Shown: piece by piece, positions 1 through 8,078 of the stretch | How the letters are laid out: each line of letters begins with the position of its first letter | Numbering within the stretch: the stretch's first letter is position 1 | NCBI GenBank assembly: GCA_900553285.1 | Contig: USCX01000036.1 | Span: forward strand, 1 to 12,102 | DNA: 12,102 bases | Source: an uncultured Prevotella sp. | GTDB taxonomy: Bacteria; Bacteroidota; Bacteroidia; Bacteroidales; Bacteroidaceae | Reading direction: 5' to 3' | Notes under the pieces: model-generated | Seen by the model: only the letters and a program-made list of their open reading frames with translations | What the model was told of the DNA's origin: nothing | Databases searched by the model: none | Program-made: the position numbers and the translations under genes

Positions 1-120
1 GGTGTTCTCCTGACGATGATGACCGACAATGTGATCAACTACTCTATGGCCACCATTTCGTATCCTTGCGGTTTTTACGGAATGATGCTGGGACTTGTTG
101 CCAAATACAAAAAAGCATAA
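1..120 (+). CDS. Polymerase/O-antigen ligase-like membrane protein, C-terminal fragment
   Basis: The reading frame is open from the first base and stops at TAA 118-120, giving the last 39 residues of a protein that begins outside the window. The fragment is a hydrophobic, glycine- and methionine-rich segment (about fragment residues 15-34) ending in the basic tail AKYKKA. A short 'TDN' stretch followed by a last membrane helix with small residues resembles the C-terminus of Wzy/O-antigen-ligase family proteins. These proteins polymerise repeat units or transfer the finished chain at the periplasmic face of the inner membrane. The next gene starts 10 bases after the stop, so the two are probably cotranscribed. 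The family call rests on a short tail plus context. That it is the end of a real membrane protein gene is fairly sure; that it is Wzy or ligase is inference. Confidence 0.55.
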   Translation, partial: GVLLTMMTDNVINYSMATISYPCGFYGMMLGLVAKYKKA

Positions 121-130
121 AGCCTTACTT

Positions 131-1456
131 ATGTTTTTCAATTCGCCCGAATTTGTCGGTTTCTTTCTTGTCATATCGGTTATCTTTGTTACCACCAACC
201 GCGACAGGACGCTTCCAATACGCAACTTTTTCCTATTGGTTGCTTCATATTGGTTCTATGCCCAATTACACGTATGGTTCATTGCACTTCTTGCCTACAC
301 CACACTTGTAAATTACTTATGCGGACTTTGGATTTCCCGACGCCAAATGCAAGGAAAAACAGGAAAAACGGCGGTAACGGCTGCCATCTTGCTTTCACTC
401 GCTCAACTTGCTTTTTTCAAATATGCTTATCTGGCAGTCCCTTCCATATTGCTTCCTGTTGGTCTCTCGTTCTTCACATTTCAAGCCCTCACCTACACAT
501 TAGATATATATAGGCAGAAAATTCAGGCTGACCGCAATCTACTCAACGTCGCCTTATTTGTCGCCTTTTTCCCTACCTTGTTATCCGGCCCTATCGAACG
601 AGCCAGGAATCTAATGCCACAATTCCGGCAAAAGACCATACTCAACTGGGAAAACTTTACGACCGGGGCAGGTCTTTTCGTATGGGGATTATTCAAAAAA
701 GTCGTCATCGCGGATCGTTTGGCCGAATACGTAAATATGGCATACTTCGCTCCTGAGGGGCAAACCGGTGCTACGTTGGCACTTGCCGCTGTTCTTTACA
801 GTTTCCAGATATACTGCGATTTTAGTGGATATGCAGACATGGCCATCGCATGTGGCCGCATCTTAGGTTTCAATTTGATGCAAAACTTCAACTTCCCTTA
901 CTGCGTAAACACAATAAAAGAGTTTTGGCGCCGGTGGCACATATCATTGACCTCTTGGTTTACCGAATACGTATACATCTCTATGGGCGGCAACCGCGTC
1001 TCCCAATGGAGATGGATACTAAATATCTCCACCGTTTTCCTGCTCAGTGGCATATGGCACGGTGCCACTTGGACTTTCGTCATATGGGGGGGGCTCCACG
1101 CCGTCTTTTACCTCATTGAACGTTTCTACGGACCTAAACATCCCGGAACTGCATGGCACATTCTTGTCTTTATGGCTGTTGCGTTGGCATGGATATTTTT
1201 CCGTGCGCCAGACTGTAAGACTGCGTGGCTGATTATCACAAAGATATGCACAGACCTATTCACTCCCATCTCTTTGGGCAGTTCCACATTCAGCACACTG
1301 CTGACAATCTGCCTACTCGTTACTTTCCTCGTCCGCGAGTACTTACTCTATAAACGGCCTCAATCCCGGCGTTCTCCTGCCGAGTATGTCATTCTCGTCC
1401 TTTGCATTTGCCTCTTTGGCGTGTCCAGCGACCAATTTGTCTATTTCCAGTTCTGA
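131..1456 (+). CDS. MBOAT family polysaccharide O-acyltransferase (AlgI/DltB-like), reading frame intact
   Basis: Multi-pass membrane protein of 441 residues. Family knowledge: AlgI/DltB/PatA proteins move acetyl or alanyl groups across the inner membrane onto a periplasmic acceptor or partner protein. Visible motifs in order: FNSPEF at the N-terminus, PVGLSFFTFQ, LSGPIERARNL, FVWGLFKKVVIADRL, CDFSGYADMA, RRWHISLTSW (His270), LSGIWHGATW (His310, the residue taken as catalytic in AlgI/DltB) and WGGLH at 319-323. I chose the ATG at 131, not the in-frame one at 95, because MFFNSPEF is the usual start of the family and 95 would lie inside the upstream gene. A run of eight G (1086-1093) encodes W-G-G at 319-321. 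The present length is in frame, so the gene is ON; a change of one G either way stops translation by 1119 or 1232. The partner gene follows after 4 bases. Confidence 0.93.
   Translation: MFFNSPEFVGFFLVISVIFVTTNRDRTLPIRNFFLLVASYWFYAQLHVWFIALLAYTTLVNYLCGLWISRRQMQGKTGKTAVTAAILLSLAQLAFFKYAYLAVPSILLPVGLSFFTFQALTYTLDIYRQKIQADRNLLNVALFVAFFPTLLSGPIERARNLMPQFRQKTILNWENFTTGAGLFVWGLFKKVVIADRLAEYVNMAYFAPEGQTGATLALAAVLYSFQIYCDFSGYADMAIACGRILGFNLMQNFNFPYCVNTIKEFWRRWHISLTSWFTEYVYISMGGNRVSQWRWILNISTVFLLSGIWHGATWTFVIWGGLHAVFYLIERFYGPKHPGTAWHILVFMAVALAWIFFRAPDCKTAWLIITKICTDLFTPISLGSSTFSTLLTICLLVTFLVREYLLYKRPQSRRSPAEYVILVLCICLFGVSSDQFVYFQF
1086..1093 (+). repeat. Poly-G tract (8 G) in the MBOAT gene, ON length
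   Basis: Eight consecutive G cover the end of Trp319 and Gly320-Gly321 in the WGGLH motif, nine codons after the WHGATW histidine. Eight keeps the frame. Nine would read into a stop at 1117-1119 and seven into a stop at 1230-1232, both removing the last quarter of the protein. The conserved W-G-G sequence already demands many G, so this tract is the least certain of the five as a switch, but using GGG for both glycines gives a run of slippage-prone length. Confidence 0.7.
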
Positions 1457-1460
1457 CCTT

Positions 1461-2363
1461 ATGCGTAAACGCCTGTTTCATATCTTGCTGTTCCTTCTCA
1501 CATTCGCCTGCGTCGACCGCTTCATTGGCTGGACACTCAACAAAGGTCTGGACCGATATTTTGGTTTGGACCAGCACTCGGAATGTCTCTTCGTGGGTCA
1601 CTCCCATCTCATGCTTGCCGTCGATAAGAAAGCCTTTGAACAAGAAACAGGAACGAAAGTCTCGAAATACTGCCGCGAGGGGGTGAACGTAACAGATCGT
1701 TACGAAATGATACGCCAATACCTTTCGCTCCCATGCAGCGACTCTCTAAAAGTAGTTTTCTACGGTGTTGACCAATTCATGTTCACAGGCGAAGGCCTAA
1801 GTTTGAACTCCTACAAATTGTTCTATCCTTTCATTGATGAACCGCACATCAACAACTACATCCTCCATTCAACCAATTTATATGACTATCTCGTTCATAA
1901 GTCCATCTGCACCTTACGCTATTCGGACCCTCTACTCAACAGTTCCCTGCGAGGCTGGGCAGGCAATTGGACAAACTATAAATTAGGGACACTTGACGTC
2001 AATACATTAAAGAAACAGATAGCCCTAAACCAGCAAAGACACATCAAGTTTGAACCCGACTTGATTGATAGTTTTGAAAAAACACTCCGCCTTCTCACGG
2101 ATAAAGGGGTTACAGTAATCCTCGTCAACACACCAATAGCCAAGCCATTGAATGACTATGAACCTGACCAATACCGACATTTCATTCAGTACATGCGTCG
2201 CAAAGCGGCTTCGTCCCCGCACATCTTATATTGGGACCTTAATCCCGAATTCTCCACTCATTACGCTCTATTTTTCGATCCTATCCACTTGAACATCAAG
2301 GGACAGCATGTCATCAACTCACAACTTGTCCAACGGTTTAACGCCATCAAACACCAGCTATGA
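1461..2363 (+). CDS. SGNH/DltD-like membrane-anchored partner of the MBOAT acyltransferase
   Basis: Protein of 300 residues. An N-terminal hydrophobic helix (about residues 5-18, after MRKR) would act as an uncleaved anchor or signal sequence, placing the rest outside the inner membrane. The sequence LFVGHSH (Ser48) resembles the block I nucleophile site of SGNH hydrolases/DltD-like proteins, and FFDPIHLN near the end (Asp273, His276) matches the D-x-x-H of the catalytic triad. In known systems (AlgI with AlgJ/AlgX, PatA with PatB, DltB with DltD) a protein of this type takes the acyl group from the MBOAT channel and passes it to the polymer. The gene starts 4 bases after the MBOAT stop and its own stop overlaps the next start (ATGA), so tight coupling is likely. 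The ATG at 1461 was preferred to an in-frame ATG at 1386 inside the MBOAT gene. Acceptor and acyl donor are not visible. Confidence 0.8.
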   Translation: MRKRLFHILLFLLTFACVDRFIGWTLNKGLDRYFGLDQHSECLFVGHSHLMLAVDKKAFEQETGTKVSKYCREGVNVTDRYEMIRQYLSLPCSDSLKVVFYGVDQFMFTGEGLSLNSYKLFYPFIDEPHINNYILHSTNLYDYLVHKSICTLRYSDPLLNSSLRGWAGNWTNYKLGTLDVNTLKKQIALNQQRHIKFEPDLIDSFEKTLRLLTDKGVTVILVNTPIAKPLNDYEPDQYRHFIQYMRRKAASSPHILYWDLNPEFSTHYALFFDPIHLNIKGQHVINSQLVQRFNAIKHQL

Positions 2364-3277
2364 TTACTGTCATCATACCACTTTATAACAAAGCGGCAAG
2401 CATCGGACACACGTTGCAATCCGTATTTGACCAGACGTTCCAAGAATTTGAAATCGTGGTGGTGGACGACGGTAGCACGGACAACGGCGCCGACGTAGTG
2501 CGTTCTGTGGCAGATTCACGCGTACGCCTCATCAGCCAGACAAACGCCGGCGTTTCAGCCGCACGCAACCGGGGTATTGCCGAAGCCCGAGGCGAATTCG
2601 TTGCCTTCCTCGACGCCGACGATGAATGGAAGCCCACCTATCTCGAAACACAATTCGCCCTGACCCGCAAATACCCCGACTGCGATGTATTCGCTACCAG
2701 TTACGAAATCCGAAATGGAGGAAGTTCACAACCTGCCATCATCCGCCATTTACCTTTCACTACCGATGACGGTATTATGACTAACTATTTTGAAGTGGCA
2801 TCTAACTCTCATCCTCCACTTTGGACATCCGCCGTCATGGTTCGCCGGACGGCCATACAATCCATAGGTGGTTTTCCAGTAGGAATCAGGTCTGGCGAGG
2901 ATTTACTGACATGGGCGCGGTTGGCCGTAAAATATCGTATATCATATACAAAGCAACCTTTGGCTATTTTTATTAATGACCGGACCTTCTTCAACAATGA
3001 CCAAAAAACTCGTGAACCCGAGAGTTTTGATTTTGTAGGTCAAGAGTTAGCAGCACTTTACCAAACACATCACGACATACAAAACTTAAATACATACAAC
3101 GCCCTATGGCATAAAATGCGAGCTCGAATCTTTCTTGACAAAGGACAAAAAAAAGCAGCCCGCAATGAGTGCATTAAAGCTATACAGCAACAAATTACAT
3201 TACGTAGTATCATGCTTTTTCTCTTGACGTTTGTCCCTTTTAAACTCTCACAATATATACTTAATTCGTTCACATAA
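2360..3277 (+). CDS. Family 2 glycosyltransferase (GT-A fold), intact
   Basis: Protein of 305 residues. The N-terminus ITVIIPLYNKAASI is the classic GT2 nucleotide-sugar binding start, followed by VVVDDGSTD (about 33-41), GVSAARNRGI (64-73) and the metal-binding LDADDEW (84-90, Asp85/Asp87/Asp88). SGEDLLTW (178-185, Glu180-Asp181) fits the acid/base region of inverting GT2 enzymes. There is no large membrane domain, so it probably works at the cytoplasmic face on a lipid-linked intermediate, adding one sugar to the repeat unit; donor and acceptor cannot be read. The start overlaps the upstream stop by 4 bases and the stop overlaps the next start by 1 base. GC content falls strongly within the gene: about 63% in 2461-2520 against about 33% in 3181-3240. 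A run of eight A at 3147-3154 lies in the AT-rich end and is in frame. Confidence 0.92.
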   Translation: MITVIIPLYNKAASIGHTLQSVFDQTFQEFEIVVVDDGSTDNGADVVRSVADSRVRLISQTNAGVSAARNRGIAEARGEFVAFLDADDEWKPTYLETQFALTRKYPDCDVFATSYEIRNGGSSQPAIIRHLPFTTDDGIMTNYFEVASNSHPPLWTSAVMVRRTAIQSIGGFPVGIRSGEDLLTWARLAVKYRISYTKQPLAIFINDRTFFNNDQKTREPESFDFVGQELAALYQTHHDIQNLNTYNALWHKMRARIFLDKGQKKAARNECIKAIQQQITLRSIMLFLLTFVPFKLSQYILNSFT

Positions 3278-4470
3278 TGAAAGTAGCTATTATACACACA
3301 GATTTCCGTATCTATTGGCCTGCACGTCTACAAGCTCTCTATACATTTTTGCATGACAGAAAAATTAATTTAGAAGTCATCGAGATTGCAGGTAAAGGTA
3401 GCCCTTATGCATTTTCTGGCCCGTCTAACACGAAAGGGCTGCCTTGGCATATACTTTTCCCCACGTCTCGCATAGAAGAACTGACAAATAGTGCAATTAG
3501 ACATTCTTTATTTGCTAAATTAGACATCATACAGCCTGAAATCCTAATAGCTGGCGCTATTGCTTTCCCCTCAGGAGCACTTTCTATAACTTGGGCCACA
3601 AAACATCATCGACGTATTATATGTTTCGACGATGCAAAAATTGAGGCTGTGAAACGCGGTCATATAACTACTTTCATCAAACAACACATATACAATGGTA
3701 TATATGCCATGTTCTACCCGTCGCCAGACTGGAACAACACAGGACGTTACTGGCACTTCAAACCGGAACAACTTTTTTACGGTATCAACGTGGTAGATAA
3801 TGATTTTTGGCAAAATTACACTGACACTAAAAATCCTCTACCTGTCAAAAAATACTTGCTAACAGTTGGAAGACAGGTGGAGAAAAAAAACTTCTTTCAT
3901 ATTGTGCAAGCCTACGCCGATTACCACGACAAAAATGCAGATGCGCTACCACTTGTCATTATCGGTGAAGGTCCAGAACATGAACGCATCCAGAATTTCG
4001 TCAATGAAAAGAAGCTCACTCACGATGTGTATCTCCTCCCTTTCAAAACACAAGAAGAACTTCGCTCAATATATCATCACGCAGAGGCTTTTATCCTTAG
4101 CAGTAACAGTGAAGAAACATGGGGACTCGTAATCAACGAAGCGATGGCCTGTGGATTACCGGTTATTGTTAGCGACCTATGTGGCGCCACACATACCCTT
4201 GTCAAAAGCGGTGTAAACGGCTACATATTCCCATTATCAGACCCCAAGGCTCTCACCGGATGCCTCGAACGATTTCATCGGCTTCCCCCTATCGAAAGAA
4301 GAAAAATGCGAGACGCTGCGCGCGAAACTATCAAAAATTGGGGACTAGAACGCTTTTGTCAGGGATGTCACGCAGCTATTATGTATGTAGCATCACAACC
4401 AATAAAGCATCTTTCCATTCTTTCGCGTTTCTTCATAAGTCGATGGCAAGGACGCTACCGCCCTGTGTAA
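3277..4470 (+). CDS. Family 4 glycosyltransferase (GT-B fold), intact
   Basis: Protein of 397 residues with two Rossmann-like halves typical of GT4. The C-terminal half shows LLTVGRQVEKKN (194-205, the donor-phosphate Arg/Lys loop), VIIGEGPE (227-234), and SEETWGLVINEAMACGLPV (278-296), where Glu280 and Glu288 form the EX7E motif of retaining GT4 enzymes. It has no signal sequence, so it is cytoplasmic or peripheral to the membrane and adds a sugar to the lipid-linked repeat. ATG 3277 shares one base with the preceding TAA. The gene is AT-rich compared with the 3' part of the locus. A run of eight A in the GRQVEKKN region (about 3883-3890) is in frame; homopolymer A is ordinary in such composition and I do not treat it as a switch. 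Sugar specificity is unknown. Confidence 0.92.
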   Translation: MKVAIIHTDFRIYWPARLQALYTFLHDRKINLEVIEIAGKGSPYAFSGPSNTKGLPWHILFPTSRIEELTNSAIRHSLFAKLDIIQPEILIAGAIAFPSGALSITWATKHHRRIICFDDAKIEAVKRGHITTFIKQHIYNGIYAMFYPSPDWNNTGRYWHFKPEQLFYGINVVDNDFWQNYTDTKNPLPVKKYLLTVGRQVEKKNFFHIVQAYADYHDKNADALPLVIIGEGPEHERIQNFVNEKKLTHDVYLLPFKTQEELRSIYHHAEAFILSSNSEETWGLVINEAMACGLPVIVSDLCGATHTLVKSGVNGYIFPLSDPKALTGCLERFHRLPPIERRKMRDAARETIKNWGLERFCQGCHAAIMYVASQPIKHLSILSRFFISRWQGRYRPV

Positions 4471-4538
4471 ATGCAAAAAGAACTCTTCATTTCATACGAA
4501 AACTTTTTATAAACATTTATCCATAAACCTTTGCACGT

Positions 4539-5547
4539 ATGCCCTCCCCCTTTCTTTCCATCGTTATCCCCGTTTACAATGGTGAACCGTTTATCGAAAG
4601 ATGCATAAACAGCATTTACAGCCAAGGGCTCGCCGCAGACGAGTTCGAAGTCATCTGCGTGGACGACTGCTCCACCGACGCCACACCGCGCTTGCTCCAT
4701 GCACTCGCGGCGCAGCATTCCAACCTGACTGTGCTCAGACACAGTGTTAACAAACGTCAAGGGGGGGGCACGAAACACTGGCGTCAAAGCCTCTCGCGGC
4801 CTGTACATCGTCTACATTGACTGCGACGATTACTTCGTCGCCGGTGCGTTGCCCAAACTGATCGCTGCTGTCCGAAGAAATTTGGGAATAGATGTCCTAA
4901 TGTATGACAATATGACCATATCCCTACCTTCACGAGACATAATCCGTGAGTGCGATTATCCCAAGCAATCTATTGATGAAATGAGCGGGAGTCTTTTTCT
5001 ACAAACCCAAGGTATACCATGGGTTCCTTGGTTATATGCATTACGCCGCCGCTTTTTAATTGAACAACATATTTCTTTCGTGGAAAACGTCCGATTCGAG
5101 GACACAGACTATTCGCTTTGCTGCATCGCCAAAGCACAACGGGTCCGTTTTCTACCAATGGTGATTATAGCACATACCACACATTCCGGACAAACCACAT
5201 GCATAAACAACGACGCTGAGAAAATCGTGGATATGTTCAAACCATTATTACGTATAAAGCAAATTGCATTGGATGCAGGACAACAGGATCCAGCTTGTGG
5301 CGAAGCTGTCATGAGCCATTACCGCTTTATATTCCGCGTGAACGTCACTCGCTACTTATGGCGTATCCCAGCCAAGGACATTGTAAAAATTCTCCACACT
5401 TATCGCCCCACATTACCGCAACCGAACTACTTCATGCGTCTTTGTGCAACTTATCCGACACTCGTAGCAATACTTCTCATTGTAGCTAAACCCCTACTTC
5501 CTTTCTTTCGCAAGTTCTATTTGAAATGCAAAACAACAAAAAAGTAA
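4539..5547 (+). CDS. Family 2 glycosyltransferase, phase-variable, OFF by frameshift at a poly-G tract
   Basis: The two halves of one GT2 gene lie in different frames, joined at eight G (4761-4768). The first half gives LSIVIPVYNGEPFIERC and VICVDDCSTD. The second gives GGARNTGVKAS, YIVYIDCDDYF (metal-binding Asp) and RFEDTDYSL. Taking out one G (7 G) makes a continuous 335-residue enzyme with the expected NKRQGGARNTG junction; Asp94/Asp96/Asp97 are then the DxD region and Glu187-Asp188 the ED motif. As read, translation from 4539 ends at 4818-4820 after 93 residues, before the metal site, so no active enzyme is expected. The rest of the gene has no other disruption, which argues for a switch and not for decay. 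It follows a 68-base gap. Start ATG 4539 gives the normal GT2 N-terminus. Its role would be one sugar of the repeat unit or a side branch. Confidence 0.9.
4761..4768 (+). repeat. Poly-G tract (8 G) in GT2, OFF length
   Basis: Eight G lie after the codons for Asn-Lys-Arg-Gln. With seven (or ten) G the frame runs into the conserved GGARN motif of GT2 enzymes; with eight it runs into a stop at 4818-4820. The break sits at the point where the two coding frames exchange. Confidence 0.9.
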
Positions 5548-5574
5548 ATTTTCTCAATCTCCCCTTCTAAACCC

Positions 5575-6587
5575 ATGACCACACTTGCTAAACCACAAAT
5601 GCGACAGTCGAACTTTGAATTGCTGCGCATTATTTCCATGTTCCTTGTCCTAATGAGCCACTACCTACCTTCACGTGGAATTCCCACACCTAACTCATTG
5701 AGGGGGGGGGGATTTTAGATACATTAACCAACCTTGAAATGCATAGTCTGTCTATTGTGTGTGTCAACTGTTTCATTCTGATTTCTGGCTATTTTGGCAT
5801 CAGATGGCGACGGCGCTCTCTATGGAATTACGTCTACCAAGTTCTTTTCTGGACAGTAATAGCCTACTTCGTTGCCGTAGTTATCGGAATACATGATTTC
5901 GATGCTAAGCAATTTATCTGGACACTTATCACCTTTATGAGTGAAAATTGGTTCAAGCTATCCTATCTTGGACTCTTCATGCTATCCCCCATGCTTGAGA
6001 GTTTCATCGAAAAGAGCAGCCAGCAGCAACTCAGCACATTTATTCTCGTCTTTTACTCATTTAGCACATTCTTCGGATGGATTCTTCAAGTTTCTCCAGA
6101 ATTCAAAGAAGGCATGACTTTTATCAGTCTGTCCGGACTCTATCTTATAGGAGCTTACATCCGAAAATACGATATACCCGCCTTACATTTCAACAAATGG
6201 GTTGATCTTAGCCTATACGCAGGTATAAGCCTGCTACTGACGATCATTGCCTTCATGGCATTACGAGCAGGAATCACAAACAGTCCTTATGGTTACCTTA
6301 ATCCCCTAGTTATTGTTGAATCTGTATACTTATTTCTTTTCTTCAAGAAATGGAACATAGGATATCACCGAAGCATCAACATCATAGCTTCGTCAGCCTT
6401 TTCCGTTTACTTGTTTCACTATCACTCCACACTTGGGGGACTTTACATGCACATCTGCGATGTCATTCAACACACGTATGTTTATCCATTCCCTATGGCC
6501 TTGACTTTTATGGTGGGCGTATTCGCCATCTCGGTTTCGATCGACAAAGTGCGGTCTTGGAGTTTCCGCTTAATAAGTCGGCCCTAA
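5575..6587 (+). CDS. Acyltransferase-3 family membrane O-acyltransferase, phase-variable, OFF by frameshift at a poly-G tract
   Basis: From ATG 5575 the frame gives NFELLRIISMFLVLMSHYLP, with Arg18 and His29 spaced as the R-X10-H motif of acyltransferase-3 (OafA/OafB-type) proteins in the first membrane helix. The frame then enters ten G (5702-5711) and stops at 5716-5718 after 47 residues. The other frame continues with HSLSIVCVNCFILISGYFG, a typical second helix of this family, and more hydrophobic helices to 6587. Eleven G restores a 337-residue protein; eight G restores 336. No other lesion is visible. The intact protein would use cytoplasmic acyl-CoA to acylate (usually acetylate) a sugar of the repeat unit or polymer at the inner membrane. 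It follows the preceding gene by 27 bases. An internal start near 5739 would lack the catalytic R-X10-H helix, so the OFF state should be inactive. Confidence 0.9.
5702..5711 (+). repeat. Poly-G tract (10 G) in first acyltransferase-3 gene, OFF length
   Basis: Ten G begin within codon 43 (AGG), 14 codons after the His of R-X10-H, in what should be the loop between the first two membrane helices. Lengths of 8 or 11 join the two frames; 10 leads to a stop at once (5716-5718). Confidence 0.92.
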
Positions 6588-6645
6588 CAGACTACAACCG
6601 TGTCATCACGGCTACTCAAAAACAATAATAAAATATGAGACTATC

Positions 6646-7900
6646 ATGAATGTTTTAGAAATAGTAAACGCTTTGGGGATCGGAGGAACAGAGCGCACTT
6701 GTATCAACTTCGCTCTCGGCCTTAAAGCTGCAGGACACAATGTTCAAGTTTTCTCAATTAGGGGGGGGGGAACGTGAATATCTATTAAGAGAAGCTCAAA
6801 TTCCCGTATACCATAAAATTAGTGTTTTATCTGACGTATCAACAACTTGGACTCCGGATGTAATTCACATCCACTCACATGGAATAGATCCCCAAATCGC
6901 AGCACATATAAGCGCAATATATCCTACCGCACAGGTGTGTGAGCAGAATGTGTTTGCTGTCCCCTCTGGCTATAACAAACTCGACGTATCGTTTCAACTA
7001 TCGACTTGGTGCTGTTGGAACTATCTAAGTTTTTCAAAAAGTCTCTCAAACAAAGAACGCTTACAAATTTTGCCCAACCCTGTCAATCCTGACAACTTTC
7101 ATCCTATCACAAAAGCCGAACGTAAAACTTTCCGGGATCACTACGGCATACCTTCTGATGCGTTCGTATTGTTGCGTGTAGGGCAACCTATTGTTGCAAA
7201 ATGGAATGTTCACATGATAGACATCTTTGTCGACTTCAAGAGGACTCATCCTCAAGCTTACCTCATTTGCGTGGGGGCTCCACAAGAAATAAAAGACCGG
7301 AGTCATAAATTTAACGAACTAAGAAATTGCACCTTATTCATAGATAAGATTGTCGATGATAACGACCTACGCATCTGTTACGGCAGCGCCGACCTTTTCT
7401 TTCATATGGCACGAATTGGTGAATCGTTCGGAATAGTCTTAGCCGAAGCCCAACTTTGCGGACTTCCTATCGTCACAGTGCATACTCCCTATTGTGACAA
7501 CAGTCAAGCCGAAGTTGTTGGGCACAATCAAGGCGGATTAGTAGCCAATCGACGTAAAGGCATTCTAAAAGCACTTGATAAATTGGCCAGCAATCCCGCA
7601 CTTAGAGAACAAATGGGACAAAACGGTCGTACGAGTGTTTTAAAACGATTTTCCATTGACCACGTTGTTCACGAATTTGAAAAATATGTATCACCAGACG
7701 CAGGTCATGAGAAAAGTATATATACATTCAGAAAAGAAGAAGTCTCTCATTATTTAAAAGATGCCATCGACCCTCCCATTCCATTTGCAGATTTTCTTTT
7801 TTTCCAAAAACGAAGGTTCATCCGCATCTTACCAGAAAAAGTATTCCGCTACGCCTTCCGTCTCTATTGCCATCTTTTCGACTCTTCAGTTCAGCTATAA
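6646..7900 (+). CDS. Family 4 glycosyltransferase, phase-variable, OFF by frameshift at a poly-G tract
   Basis: ATG 6646 opens a typical GT4 N-terminus: VLEIVNALGIGGTERTCINFALGL, then GHNVQVFSIR. The frame enters ten G (6761-6770) and stops at 6775-6777 after 43 residues. The remaining protein is intact in another frame from just before the tract to 7900. With nine (or twelve) G the two halves join as SIRGGEREYLLREAQIPV, giving a 417-residue enzyme. Its C-terminal half has ILPNPVN, LLRVGQPIVAKW and GESFGIVLAEAQLCGLP, in which Glu259 and Glu267 (ON numbering) form the EX7E motif. About 70 residues follow the GT domain and I cannot assign them. An ATG at 6740 would allow a product lacking the acceptor-binding glycine-rich N-terminal loop; it is unlikely to work. 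The predicted role is adding one sugar at the cytoplasmic face, switched on and off. Confidence 0.9.
6761..6770 (+). repeat. Poly-G tract (10 G) in middle GT4, OFF length
   Basis: Ten G follow the codons for Phe-Ser-Ile and start within codon 39. Nine or twelve G give an R-G-G-E (or R-G-G-G-E) loop and a full-length GT4; ten gives a stop at 6775-6777. Confidence 0.92.
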
Positions 7901-8078
7901 CGCATTTCGCAACCACCGAAACAGGAAATACAAATTTAAAGCAGAAGGACACACGGGGCGACAATCAAAACAGAGACTTCGCCCAGCGTGACCAAGGGGG
8001 CGACCGCATCTATGGTCAGCCCTTCCCCTGATAAGGTCCAACCATTCTGTCGCCTGCTACGAGACCAACAATTCCCCC

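Noticed and set aside
3147..3890. Two runs of eight A (3147-3154 and about 3883-3890) as further phase-variable sites
   Set aside because: Both are in frame, in AT-rich sequence coding Lys, where such runs are ordinary; no frame break is seen.
4520..4540. AACCTTTG at 4526-4533 as a Bacteroidota-type -7 element (TAnnTTTG) before the switched GT2
   Set aside because: First base differs, no TTTG at the right distance upstream, and transcription would start at or after the ATG.
6598..6611. Small hairpin CCGTG-TCAT-CACGG between the first acyltransferase-3 gene and the middle GT4
   Set aside because: Five base pairs with no T run; not a terminator, and such a stem is common by chance.
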